A DNA stretch of 25,945 nt, taken from positions 1-25,945 of the forward strand of contig BNVH01000057.1 of NCBI GenBank assembly GCA_025997955.1. The letters run 5' to 3'. Both the position numbers and the translations under genes were made by a program. This stretch comes from Synergistales bacterium (GTDB taxonomy: Bacteria > Synergistota > Synergistia > Synergistales > Aminobacteriaceae). Shown piece by piece: positions 15,520-24,110 of the stretch; positions within the stretch are counted from its first letter, which is position 1; every line of letters begins with the position of its first letter. The notes beneath the pieces are model-generated. The model was given only the letters and a program-made list of their open reading frames with translations, had not been told where the DNA came from and did no database searches.

Positions 15520-16791
15520 CTACTCGGTAAAGCCGCACCAGTCCAAGATTGTTACCGCTATTATTCGCGCTACTTTGACAAGGTCGTCTATATCGACGTA
15601 CTCGTCGGTTTGGTGCGCCATACTTTGTGGCCCCGGACCAAAATCAATGGCCGGAGTGTCGCCGAATCGAATAAGGGTGCCGGAATCCGAGCAAGCGAAC
15701 ATGCCCACGATTTGCCCTGCCTTGCCCGATGCCTGTGTATAAGCTCCTTGCAGTGTCTTAACTAAACTGTGGTCTTCCTCCACGCATCCGCTGTTCCAGC
15801 GGCTCTTGTAGTATTCGATTACGGGCGGGTTGTCCTTCAGCCAGGGGTCCGCTTTTGCCACAGCGTAAACGGCGTCCTCTAATTCTTTTTGCACGTCTTC
15901 TAATTTTTCTAAAGGAGAAAATCCAACTCGCCCTTCCAAAACCACCTCAGCGGGAACGATGGCCGGCCATGTGCCGCCCTGTATCTTGTTGACTCCGGCG
16001 CAAAAAGCGATGGGAGCTCCATTATACACGGGAACTGTGCCATAAAGACGAAGCCGTCTTTCCTCTTCAAGCCGCTGAATGCGCTCAATAATAGGAATAG
16101 CCTTATACAGCGCGTTGACGCCGGCAAAGGCAATACCGCCATGTGCTGATTTTCCTGTCACCTTGATCTTGAACCAGGTGCTGCCCGTAGTCGCTATCGT
16201 CACCTTTAGGCCTACAGGCTCGGTACAAATCGCCGCGTCAGCCTTATATCCGCGACCAATTAGCGCAAGTATACCAGAGGAACTGCACTCCTCGTCAATG
16301 GTGCTCAAAATTTTGACGTCGCCCTTCAATTTGATGCCCATTTGGCGAATTGTTTTCACGGCCATGTAGTGCGCGGCGACGCCGCCCTTCATATCCACGG
16401 CTCCGCGACCGTAAAGCCGGCCGTCTTTTACGACTGGATCCCAGGGACTATTCGTCCAATGTCCAGACCCTGGATCCACTACATCCATATGTCCGCAAAG
16501 TATCAGTGACCTGCCTCCGCCGTCACCCTTCAAGACGCCAGCTACAACGGGACTCCCGGAAAAATTTTCTCTGTCGGTAACAAAGGCGGGATGTTTTTTC
16601 ATTTCCGCCATATCCGGCTCGAAACTCTCCACCTGCGCGCCCAGTTCTCGGAGTTTGTCCGCGTAGAAGCTCTGAGCTTTTGCTTCGTTGCCCTTGGTAG
16701 ACGGAAAACGAACCAAATCACCAGCCAGGGCGACAATCTCCTCTTTGCGCGCGCTAACCGCGTCTAATAGCTTTTGTTTGATTTGCTCCAT
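15520..16791 (-). CDS. M20-family metallo-amidohydrolase (ArgE/DapE/ACY1-like deacylase or peptidase)
   Basis: A 423-residue di-zinc hydrolase. The metal site is complete: H101 and D103 (GHMDVVD), bridging D133 (GRGAVDMKGG), the catalytic base E167 with ligand E168 (TIDEECSSSG), E191 (CTEP) and H393 (MAHQTDEYV). The lid/dimerisation domain begins near GSTWFKIKVTGKSAHGGIAFAGVNA. Members cleave an N-acyl group from an amino acid, or a dipeptide (acetylornithine deacetylase, succinyl-diaminopimelate desuccinylase and relatives). AAAGGAGA six bases before the ATG is a strong ribosome site. It lies 21 bases after the DUF819 gene and before the TRAP genes, so a catabolic role freeing an imported N-acyl or peptide-like compound is more likely than biosynthesis. 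The exact acyl group is unknown. Confidence 0.9.
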   Translation of the reverse strand: MEQIKQKLLDAVSARKEEIVALAGDLVRFPSTKGNEAKAQSFYADKLRELGAQVESFEPDMAEMKKHPAFVTDRENFSGSPVVAGVLKGDGGGRSLILCGHMDVVDPGSGHWTNSPWDPVVKDGRLYGRGAVDMKGGVAAHYMAVKTIRQMGIKLKGDVKILSTIDEECSSSGILALIGRGYKADAAICTEPVGLKVTIATTGSTWFKIKVTGKSAHGGIAFAGVNALYKAIPIIERIQRLEEERRLRLYGTVPVYNGAPIAFCAGVNKIQGGTWPAIVPAEVVLEGRVGFSPLEKLEDVQKELEDAVYAVAKADPWLKDNPPVIEYYKSRWNSGCVEEDHSLVKTLQGAYTQASGKAGQIVGMFACSDSGTLIRFGDTPAIDFGPGPQSMAHQTDEYVDIDDLVKVARIIAVTILDWCGFTE

Positions 16792-16812
16792 AGCGTCTCC
16801 TTTGCGTTGACA

Positions 16813-18015
16813 TTACATTAAGTTGAAGACAGAAGCCAAATAGTTGGCCACGGCGATGGCGGCGTAGTTCCCGACTACATAACCCCAGACGCCGACTAGG
16901 AGAGCGGGTACTACCAGATCTTCCCAACCCTTGGCTATAACCATTGCGGCGGCCGTTGTGGGGCCTCCTACCGTAGCGTTGCAGGCGACCACAATCTCTT
17001 CGAGGTTGAACTTGAAAATTTTGCCGATAACCAACGAGAGGATCATGTTCGTGCAGATTATTACTCCAGCGAAGGCAAAGAGCAGCGGGCTATTTTGGAT
17101 TATCATGCTCAAAGACGCTGGGACGCCAATAACGACAAAGAAAATATGGATGAAGAAAGTCCCTATTTCCTTAGCGCCTCGGATTTTGCCGAAGATGTTC
17201 GGGAATACGGAAGCTCCGATGACTGTTATCGTGGTTATAAGAAGGTATTTTTGCCCAAAGAACGCCTTAAAGCCATTCGGAAGAGCATCGGAGGCGTTGA
17301 TGAACGCTGACAGCTTTGTGCTGGCGGTTACGATAGCCAATGAAAGCGCGACGCTTGACGCTATGTCGATGAGCGATATTTCTTTTGCGCCCCAGAATTT
17401 GGCGGCGCGGTTTTCACTGCCGTCAGTCGAGAGCTTTGCGTCATAGGGCAGAGTATAGCGTTTGCGGAAAAAATTGAGCGTGGGGATAATCATCAGCGCG
17501 AAGAAATAAAGCGCCATAAGGAAATTGTCCGCCACGATAGTCGCGCTCGTCATCTGTGACGATACGCTGTATGCGTCCTTCATAGCGGCAAGGTTTATGC
17601 TGCCGCCGATGTACGTACCAGTAAGCATGGCGGAGATACCCTGTAACTCCGGGATTTTGCCGTGAAAAAGCGCGACCGCGATAAAGGTTCCCAGTATAGT
17701 GCCGATAGCCGCCACATGGAAGATTATTATCGTGCGTCCGCTCTCTTTCCATATGCGCCGGATGTTGGCGTCAAAGAGCAGAAGAGGAACGGCGAGCGGC
17801 ACGACATAGCCCCATACGTCGTCGTAGCTTGGGGTATCAAGAGGCACGATGCCGACGTTGGCCAAGAACATAGCGCCCAGGAGGGCGATCATACAACCGG
17901 TCAGTGTGGCCGCCCACTTATACTTCTGTTCTAACCAAATGCTGACCGCTGCCCATACCACCATGAAAGTCCAAAGCATCAGCGTATCGTCGGGTCTTAT
18001 AAACGTAGCTTCCAT
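16813..18015 (-). CDS. DUF819-family integral membrane protein
   Basis: A 400-residue protein with roughly ten to twelve hydrophobic helices, of the DUF819 (YjcL-like) family of uncharacterised transporters. Family-typical parts are VPLAVPLLLFDANIRRI, the first repeat's GTYIGGSINLAAM and the second repeat's CNATVGGPTTAAAM; the two glycine-rich elements suggest an inverted-repeat fold like other secondary transporters. It lies between the AcoX-like gene and the M20 hydrolase, all on the minus strand with short gaps. With a TRAP system also in the operon, this may be a second importer or an exporter for a product. Substrate unknown. Confidence 0.88.
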   Translation of the reverse strand: MEATFIRPDDTLMLWTFMVVWAAVSIWLEQKYKWAATLTGCMIALLGAMFLANVGIVPLDTPSYDDVWGYVVPLAVPLLLFDANIRRIWKESGRTIIIFHVAAIGTILGTFIAVALFHGKIPELQGISAMLTGTYIGGSINLAAMKDAYSVSSQMTSATIVADNFLMALYFFALMIIPTLNFFRKRYTLPYDAKLSTDGSENRAAKFWGAKEISLIDIASSVALSLAIVTASTKLSAFINASDALPNGFKAFFGQKYLLITTITVIGASVFPNIFGKIRGAKEIGTFFIHIFFVVIGVPASLSMIIQNSPLLFAFAGVIICTNMILSLVIGKIFKFNLEEIVVACNATVGGPTTAAAMVIAKGWEDLVVPALLVGVWGYVVGNYAAIAVANYLASVFNLM

Positions 18016-18039
18016 AACACAGCAATCCCCCTTTGATTT

Positions 18040-18059
18040 TTGAAGCGCATGGGCTTCAA
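18040..18059 (-). other. intercistronic hairpin between the AcoX-like and DUF819 genes
   Basis: A perfect 7-bp stem (TTGAAGC with GCTTCAA) and a six-base loop lie in the 52-base gap. No T-run follows on the minus strand, so it is a possible processing or stability element rather than a terminator. Confidence 0.3.
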
Positions 18060-18067
18060 TTTGTTAC

Positions 18068-19183
18068 TTATTTACATAAAAATACAGCCTCCACGCGATC
18101 GCCGGTACGAATTCGATAATAGCCGCTTAAAAATCTATCCAGTTCAGGGTCGCCCGTGTCGTTGTATAAAGCGCCTGGAATAGACAGCAGCTTTTCCGGG
18201 GTGGCCACGATGATGATGTCGTTTTTGCTGAGTCCTCGGAGAATATCGGGGTCAATCTGCTGGTTTCCTCTACCGAAGAGACATCCTTGTCCGCCTATCG
18301 TTGTTACGACGATTTTATATTTCCTTCCTTCCTCTCCCTTCAGAAGTGTTTTGAGATCGGCGGCGGCAGCGTCTTTTTTGATAAGGCGCCCTTCAAACAG
18401 GACATCTACGCCCAGCAGGGTCTTTTCTAAGCCTAAGAGATCGAAAATACAGCGCGTCGATGTTCCAGGCCCCACGACGTAAAAAACATCCTTTCCTCCT
18501 TCCATTTCCCGCGCCACGAATTTGGCGGCTCCGTAAAGCGCGTCCTGTTCGCCAAGGTTTACCGATTTTTTACCCTGCATATGCCGCGCTACAGGGATTT
18601 TCATGTATCCGTACAAATTAGCCGAAAGTCGTCCCTGACGAAATTGCGCTTCATCGATGTCCATTACCTCGCCAAGCTTAAATAGAGGTGACGAAGACGA
18701 CAAAAGTGATAAAATCAGCTCCGCCGCGTCAGTCGGCGTCTTGGCGTACACGGCTGAGTGCATTTTGACCCCCGCGGGGACTCCGACGACCGGAATGGCG
18801 TCCCCTAGAACCGAGCAAACATCGCGAGCCGTGCCATCGCCGCCCAAAAAAACTATACAGTCGACCCCGGCTTCCTTCATTAAGGATATAGCTTGAGTTG
18901 TGTCGTAGGCCGAGGTCTCGGGAGCGTCAGGACGTCCCAGAACATTAAAGGGCAGAGCCATCTTTTTAAGGGAAGATTCCCCCATATCCCCTCCGTAGGT
19001 GTAGAATTCTAAGTTGTTTTTATGAGGCGATATAAAACGTAAAAATGTCTCCGCCCTGACGAGAGCTTTTTTCTCGGCCCCGGCTCGCAGCGCCTTCTCA
19101 CGTATCTCGCTTCCGTCGCTTCCCTTTAAAGCAAGACTTCCGGCTATTCCGGCATAGGGATTGATGACAAATCCTAATTTCAT
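18068..19183 (-). CDS. ATP-NAD kinase-fold protein, AcoX/COG3199-like
   Basis: A 371-residue member of the NAD kinase/diacylglycerol kinase superfamily. The nucleotide-binding motif GGDGTARDV is at residues 114-122, with GVPAGVKMHSAVYA (134-147) following as in AcoX-type proteins, and VVGPGTSTRCIFDLL further on. AcoX proteins occur in acetoin (aco) operons next to dehydrogenases; their role is still unclear, and NAD phosphorylation is only suggested by the fold. The gene starts ten bases after the MDR dehydrogenase stop without a clear ribosome site, so it is probably translationally coupled to that gene. Association with an NAD(P)-dependent dehydrogenase here parallels the aco context, although no acetoin dehydrogenase subunits are present. 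Confidence 0.85.
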   Translation of the reverse strand: MKLGFVINPYAGIAGSLALKGSDGSEIREKALRAGAEKKALVRAETFLRFISPHKNNLEFYTYGGDMGESSLKKMALPFNVLGRPDAPETSAYDTTQAISLMKEAGVDCIVFLGGDGTARDVCSVLGDAIPVVGVPAGVKMHSAVYAKTPTDAAELILSLLSSSSPLFKLGEVMDIDEAQFRQGRLSANLYGYMKIPVARHMQGKKSVNLGEQDALYGAAKFVAREMEGGKDVFYVVGPGTSTRCIFDLLGLEKTLLGVDVLFEGRLIKKDAAAADLKTLLKGEEGRKYKIVVTTIGGQGCLFGRGNQQIDPDILRGLSKNDIIIVATPEKLLSIPGALYNDTGDPELDRFLSGYYRIRTGDRVEAVFLCK

Positions 19184-19193
19184 GAAAAATTCT

Positions 19194-20225
19194 TTACGGG
19201 TGCATCATAATTTTGATGGCTTTGCGGGCTTGAATAACTTCCCAGGCGGCATTCATGTCTTTCAGCGCGAAATGATGAGTTATAAGCGGGTCGGTTTTCA
19301 CTCGCCCGGCTTCCACCAAATCTAAACATTCCTCGAATTCGTTCCTGTTATAGCATATAGTGCCGAAAACTTTCAGCTCGCTCCGCACGACTTTTCCGAG
19401 GTTCATCTCCGCTGGACGATGAAACAGGCCGGTTATGGCAAACGTCCCGCCCTTGCGCAGAATCGTTGTCGCCATATCCGCTAAGGGAGGAGCGCCGGTG
19501 CAGTCCTGGACAAAGTCGGCCATCTTGCCGCCGGTAATCTCCGCTACTCGCTCCGCCACGTTTTCCGTGGAGGAATTGATGATGTAGTCGGCCCCCAGTT
19601 CTCGCGCGATTTTCAGCCTTTCCATGTCCTCGGTCATCCCGACGTTGACGACGCATTTAGCGCCTCGCAGCTTCATGAGCTGAACGGCGTAAAGCCCTAT
19701 TGGGCCGGGGCCAAAGACTACAACAACGTCTTTCGTTGTTACGCGGCAGGCTTTTACGGTACGATAAGCGGACGCGACTGGGTCGATAGAAGCTCCGTCG
19801 TCGTAGTTTGTCCCGTCCTTCATCTTCAAAACGGTTTTCGCCGGAACACGCACGTACTCAGCGAACGCCCCGTCTACGTGAATCCCAGTTTCGACAAGAT
19901 TATCGCAGAGACTTTCTTTGCCCTCAACGCAATAATAGCAGTTACCGCAACCAATGACCAGACAGGAAGTCACTCTGTCGCCCTCTTTTAAGTCGAATCC
20001 GAAGGACTTGACCTTAGCGCCGACTTTGACGATGTCGCCGGCGAATTCATGCCCCGGAGTCATTGGCCACGGAATAACGCGAGTCCCGGCTAATATTGGA
20101 ATATCGGAACCGCATATCCCGACGGATTTGACGCGAATCAGAACATCATCTTCACGAACTTCCGGAGTTGGTATATCCTTTATGGCAAAACCCGGACCTT
20201 CCCGTTCTTTTACGACAGCTAACAT
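19194..20225 (-). CDS. zinc-dependent medium-chain dehydrogenase (threonine/sorbitol/butanediol dehydrogenase-like)
   Basis: A 343-residue MDR alcohol dehydrogenase. Catalytic zinc ligands are C38, H59 and E60 (GICGSD and TPGHEFAG). The structural zinc lobe is complete with C93, C96, C99 and C107. The Rossmann dinucleotide motif is GPGPIG at 172-177. It oxidises a secondary alcohol such as L-threonine, 2,3-butanediol or a polyol, or works in reverse on the ketone. The ribosome site AAGGAGGGG precedes the ATG closely. It is followed directly by the AcoX-like gene and preceded by an SDR in the same operon; the two dehydrogenases may act in sequence on the side chain of the pathway substrate. 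Threonine dehydrogenase is one option, but the sequence does not decide. Confidence 0.9.
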   Translation of the reverse strand: MLAVVKEREGPGFAIKDIPTPEVREDDVLIRVKSVGICGSDIPILAGTRVIPWPMTPGHEFAGDIVKVGAKVKSFGFDLKEGDRVTSCLVIGCGNCYYCVEGKESLCDNLVETGIHVDGAFAEYVRVPAKTVLKMKDGTNYDDGASIDPVASAYRTVKACRVTTKDVVVVFGPGPIGLYAVQLMKLRGAKCVVNVGMTEDMERLKIARELGADYIINSSTENVAERVAEITGGKMADFVQDCTGAPPLADMATTILRKGGTFAITGLFHRPAEMNLGKVVRSELKVFGTICYNRNEFEECLDLVEAGRVKTDPLITHHFALKDMNAAWEVIQARKAIKIMMHP

Positions 20226-20243
20226 TCTCTTCCCCTCCTTAAT

Positions 20244-21035
20244 TTATCCATCAAGAACGCCCATCGTGCCGGTTTCCGGCAGCGTGCTTCCGCCGTCGAT
20301 TAAAAATTCTGTACCAGTAATATAGGCGGCTTCATCCGACGCGATGAACGCGGCCAAATAACCGATTTCTTTGGGATCTCCAAAACGGCCGAGAGGAACC
20401 TTTCCGGCTATACCGTCCAATACTCTCCCTGGATTTTCGGGGTCGGTCTCGTGGGCGCTGTGTCTGACCATAGGCGTCAGAAAATAGCCGGGTAATATAG
20501 CGTTGGACGTAATGCCATATTTGGCGACGTCAATAGCGATGGCTTTAGTGAAGCCCAAAATGCCGGCTTTGCTGATGGCATAACCCATCATGCCTGGGTC
20601 GACGACTCTCGGTCCGGTAACGGAGGACATGTTGACGATTCGCCCATAACGCCTCTTGATCATATGGGAAATGAACGCCTTGGTGCAGTTCCAGCAACCG
20701 ACCACATTGACGCGCCAATGAAGATCCCTGAGAGCGTCGTCCATATTATCGACCTTGATCATTCGGGCAATACCAGCGTTGTTGACTAAAATGTCCAAGC
20801 GACCGAATTTTTGGATTACGTCGTCGGCCACCTCTTTTACTTTGGCGCTGTCCGAGACGTCAAGTTGATAAGCGACAGCCCCGTCAATTGTTTTGGCCGT
20901 TTCAAAAACGGCTTCCTTGTTGATGTCGGCCAGAATGACGGTGGCTCCCTTTTCCGCCATGACGCGCGCGATACCCTCGCCATTGCCCATCGCGGCCCCC
21001 GTCACAAAAGCGATTTTTTCCTTCAAAAGACCCAT
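20244..21035 (-). CDS. ucpA: UcpA-like short-chain dehydrogenase/reductase
   Basis: A 263-residue classical SDR. The cofactor motif TGAAMGNGEG starts at T12, NNAG is at 85-88, and the catalytic residues are S138 (MSSVTG), Y152 and K156 (YAISK). The C-terminal IDGGSTLPET and the overall length match Escherichia coli UcpA, an oxidoreductase of unclear physiological role, better than FabG. Asp37 in the ILADINK segment after the second strand favours NAD(H) over NADP(H). GGAGGG lies about ten bases before the ATG. The gene sits 25 bases after the GcvPB-like gene and 18 before the MDR gene. It likely oxidises a hydroxyl group on a pathway intermediate. Confidence 0.9.
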   Translation of the reverse strand: MGLLKEKIAFVTGAAMGNGEGIARVMAEKGATVILADINKEAVFETAKTIDGAVAYQLDVSDSAKVKEVADDVIQKFGRLDILVNNAGIARMIKVDNMDDALRDLHWRVNVVGCWNCTKAFISHMIKRRYGRIVNMSSVTGPRVVDPGMMGYAISKAGILGFTKAIAIDVAKYGITSNAILPGYFLTPMVRHSAHETDPENPGRVLDGIAGKVPLGRFGDPKEIGYLAAFIASDEAAYITGTEFLIDGGSTLPETGTMGVLDG

Positions 21036-21060
21036 TATAGATACGCCCTCCGCTTCGTCG

Positions 21061-22617
21061 TTATTTTTTAGCGACGTACTTTTTATAAGCGCGCCAAGTG
21101 ACGGCGAACTTGTCGATGTCAGATAGCCCGCTATCGTCTATCTGAGTGTACAGCGCGGCTTTGTGCGGCGCGCTCTTCACGACCTCCGGCGTCTCATACG
21201 CCTCTTTGGCTATGGACTTGAACGCCGCGACAAATTCGTCGATGTCGTCCTTGGAATACGTCTCAACCGGTTCGGGCGTAAACGGCTCCGGGATGACGCG
21301 CGGATGGTGGCTGGCGAAGTAGTCCTGAAAACCGTAATCGACGATGCGGCGGCAAATATCGTCCGTCGTCACTCCCGTCTCGCCGGTCAGCTCTTCCCAA
21401 CTCAGGCGCGCCTGCTCCAAGCGGCGCTTGCCTTCCGCCAAGGGCATGTTGAGTCCCTTTATCTTCAACAGCTCCAGCAGGAGGTAATTGTTGTTCAGTA
21501 TCGACAGCTCGGCAATCTGCTTCATCCCGTCCGCTCCAAGAGTTCGGATGTAGGCATACGTTCGCACCATAACCGCCGGGACGCCGTAGAACTTCCTGAG
21601 TTTTCCGATACTGTCGGCGTGATCGCCGTCCAAAAAATATTTATTTCCGTCGAACTCCACCGTAGGCGTGGCGAGGTATTTAGCGAGCGCGCTGGTGACG
21701 CACTGAGCGCCCGCGCCCGGGCCTTGACAGCCGTGGGGCGAGGAGAAGGATTTATGGAGGTTGTAGTGGCACATATCGAAGCCGGCGTCTTTGGCCCTGG
21801 TGAGTCCGAAAACTCCGTTGAGGTTGGCCTGGTCGTAGCAGCACAGCCCTCCCACGGAGTGAACTAAATCCACGAATTCACGGATTCGCTCGTTGTAAAT
21901 CCCTGTGTCTTCGGGGTTGGTGATCATCAAACCGGCGGTTTTGTCTGAAATGGCGGCTTTTAGCGCCTCTATGTCCGGGCAGCCGTCCGGGCCTGGGTAG
22001 AGCGTGATGACCTTATATCCTAATGTTGACGCGGCTCCAGGGTTTGCGGGATGTGAAAGAATGGTGGTGATTATCTCGTCTTTATGCCCGTTTCCATGCT
22101 CTTCGTGATAACGCCGCATCGCGGCTACGTTGCCATATATAGCCTGACTGCCGCCCGAAGGCTGAAGGCTGATGGCGTCCATTCCCGATATGCTTTTCAG
22201 ATACTCCTGCGTTTTGTAGATAATCTCAAGCATCCCCTGCACCGTACTTTCGTCCTGGTAAGGGTGAAGATCTCTCACTTTGGGAGAGCGGACAAAGTTT
22301 TCATGGATTTTTGGACTGTACTTCATCGTGCATGTCCCAAGCCCTATGTCGATGTTGATGTCTGTGCCGATAGTCTCCTGAGAAAGTCGCAGATAGTGCC
22401 TCAGTACCTGCATTTGAGAGAGTTCTGGCAAAGCCGGGGCATTTTTGCGCCTGAGTCCTTCCGGCAACAACGCGTCGGCCGGGCCGACCGCCTTTTGAAC
22501 TTTTTCCTCGGCGGACGGCATCAATACGCCTCTTTCGCCGCTGTTCCCCATCTCCAATATGATTGGCTCGTCCCAGCGGGCCTCCTGAAATTTTCTTTCG
22601 GTATTGATTGTTCCCAT
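21061..22617 (-). CDS. gcvPB: divergent glycine dehydrogenase subunit 2-like PLP enzyme (GcvPB-like)
   Basis: A 518-residue fold-type I PLP protein of the glycine-decarboxylase P-protein family, C-terminal half. The PLP lysine is K289 in NLHKSFSSPHG. Several signatures are altered: the canonical GSCTMKYNP is GTCTMKYSP (94-102), AHGTNPASA is SHPANPGAAS (188-197), YDGANLNA is YDQANLNG (261-268), and GGGGPGAGP is GCQGPGAGA just after the lysine. True GcvPB is highly conserved at all these points, so substrate or acceptor use probably differs. The protein is also a little longer than usual at its C-terminus. Its start has a strong GGGAGGGG site, 18 bases after the GcvPA-like gene. No gcvH, gcvT or lpd is in the window. 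PLP dependence is firm; glycine cleavage is doubtful. The symbol marks homology, not proven function. Confidence 0.82.
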   Translation of the reverse strand: MGTINTERKFQEARWDEPIILEMGNSGERGVLMPSAEEKVQKAVGPADALLPEGLRRKNAPALPELSQMQVLRHYLRLSQETIGTDINIDIGLGTCTMKYSPKIHENFVRSPKVRDLHPYQDESTVQGMLEIIYKTQEYLKSISGMDAISLQPSGGSQAIYGNVAAMRRYHEEHGNGHKDEIITTILSHPANPGAASTLGYKVITLYPGPDGCPDIEALKAAISDKTAGLMITNPEDTGIYNERIREFVDLVHSVGGLCCYDQANLNGVFGLTRAKDAGFDMCHYNLHKSFSSPHGCQGPGAGAQCVTSALAKYLATPTVEFDGNKYFLDGDHADSIGKLRKFYGVPAVMVRTYAYIRTLGADGMKQIAELSILNNNYLLLELLKIKGLNMPLAEGKRRLEQARLSWEELTGETGVTTDDICRRIVDYGFQDYFASHHPRVIPEPFTPEPVETYSKDDIDEFVAAFKSIAKEAYETPEVVKSAPHKAALYTQIDDSGLSDIDKFAVTWRAYKKYVAKK

Positions 22618-22635
22618 TTTTACGCCCCTCCCGCC

Positions 22636-24045
22636 TTAGCGCGTTACGGCCTTCAACGCATCAACAAGCGCGTCGATGGCGGCGACTGTCGTGATTTCGG
22701 TAAAACAATAAAGGGCGCTTTGCCCCAACTTCGGAAAGTCGCGGCTCAAGTCATGTCCGCCGAATATCTTGTGTTCCAGCAGGGCTTTGTTGACGGCGGC
22801 GATAGTCTTGCCCGTTCCATCGAAGTTCACGGTAAATTCCTGGAAGAACGCCCCGCCGAACGGGTTTACCTTCAACCCTGGCACGGACGCGAGAGCCCCG
22901 GCGGCGTAGTGGGCGCGCTGAATGATAGTTTCGCCAAGTTCGCGCATCCCCTGAGGGCCAAGCGTCGCCAAGTAGACCGCCGCCGTTATAGCCCAAAGCC
23001 CCGTCTCCGTGCCAAAATATTCGTTGGCGTTTTCGCGGCTGCCGTGAGAGCAACGATAATTCAATGCCCGGCCCCAGCCGTACTCGCCCGGATTTTTAGT
23101 TTCGCAAATTCCATACATATAAGTGGGGAATGCCTCGATAAATCGTTTTTCCTGCCTCGTCGCGATAAAACCGGCCTGGCCGCCGCCGAACTGGATATGC
23201 ATACCCAAGGGCTGAATATCGCCGCAGACGATGTCGGCTCCATAATTGGCCGGGCTTTCAATGATGCCCAAAGACGCGACTTCGGGTCTGACTATGCAAA
23301 GCGCCCCCGCTTCGCGCGCAACGTCCGCTATTTCGCGGCATCGCGTCTCCAAAAATCCTAAATAAGATGGGTTCTCATAATAGACGGCAGCGACTTTCCC
23401 GGATTTGAGCCGCGCTTTAAGACTCGCTATATCCATCAATCCGTTTTGCGGGTCGTAAGCGACAACCTCTATTTTTGCCACATGGCGGCAATATTCTTTT
23501 ACCGCGGAAAGGACTTCGGGGTTCATGGTGGAGGGAATTAAAATCACATCGCGTTTTGATTCGGATTGCAGACGCAGCGCCATACGAAAAGAGGACGCGA
23601 CGGCCTGGCTTTCGTCATAACAGGTATAGCTCACGACGTCCATGTCGAGAAGTTCGCCCATCATGCTCGTATATTCAAATATAGCCTGCATTTTACCGTG
23701 GTCGGAGTAGGTGTCTCCGCAATAACCCGTCAAAAACTCTGAGCGGTTGGCGATTTCGTCGCATAGCGCCGGGATAAAATGCCTATAACAACCAGCCCCG
23801 AGAAAACTGCTGTATTCGTTGGCGCTCGCGTTGCGATTCAGAAGCCCCATAACGTGTTCACTGAGCTCAAACTCACTGCGAAACGGCTCCGGCAAATCGA
23901 GTCTGCCCTTAAAACGGACAGAGTCAGGGATTATGTCACGGTAGAGGTCTTCCACCGACGAAACCCCCAAGGCTTTTAACATAGCCTCTTTAGTCTTAGG
24001 CGCGCTGTTCGGCATATACGGATGCGGAAAAATTTCCTTGGACAA
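22636..24045 (-). CDS. gcvPA: divergent glycine dehydrogenase subunit 1-like protein (GcvPA-like)
   Basis: A 469-residue homologue of the N-terminal half of P-protein, about the normal length. Family features are YMPNSAPKTKEAML at the start, FLGAGCYRHFIPAL (81-94), QAIFEYTSMMGELLDMDV (120-137) and GADIVCGDIQPLG (269-281). The most conserved canonical elements are replaced: TPYQ-x-E-x-x-QG is CGDTYSDHGK (109-118), and the REQHIRREKATSNICTNQ segment is SHGSRENANEYFGTETG (333-349). These line the active site at the subunit interface, so altered chemistry is expected. The start is a TTG at 24045 with GAGGAG about ten bases upstream; the frame is closed by a stop just before, so no ATG is available. 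It forms an obligate pair with the GcvPB-like gene downstream and lies 65 bases after the regulator gene. Confidence 0.82.
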   Translation of the reverse strand: MSKEIFPHPYMPNSAPKTKEAMLKALGVSSVEDLYRDIIPDSVRFKGRLDLPEPFRSEFELSEHVMGLLNRNASANEYSSFLGAGCYRHFIPALCDEIANRSEFLTGYCGDTYSDHGKMQAIFEYTSMMGELLDMDVVSYTCYDESQAVASSFRMALRLQSESKRDVILIPSTMNPEVLSAVKEYCRHVAKIEVVAYDPQNGLMDIASLKARLKSGKVAAVYYENPSYLGFLETRCREIADVAREAGALCIVRPEVASLGIIESPANYGADIVCGDIQPLGMHIQFGGGQAGFIATRQEKRFIEAFPTYMYGICETKNPGEYGWGRALNYRCSHGSRENANEYFGTETGLWAITAAVYLATLGPQGMRELGETIIQRAHYAAGALASVPGLKVNPFGGAFFQEFTVNFDGTGKTIAAVNKALLEHKIFGGHDLSRDFPKLGQSALYCFTEITTVAAIDALVDALKAVTR

Positions 24046-24110
24046 GTGAGATCAACTCCTCATTTTATAAATGAATAGATTGGTCGCGTACTGCGGCTTA
24101 AAACAGTTTT

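Noticed and set aside
22084..23361. A 425-codon plus-strand open frame.
   Set aside because: It is antisense across the two P-protein-like genes; high GC at third positions leaves the antisense frame open, and it has no recognisable domain.
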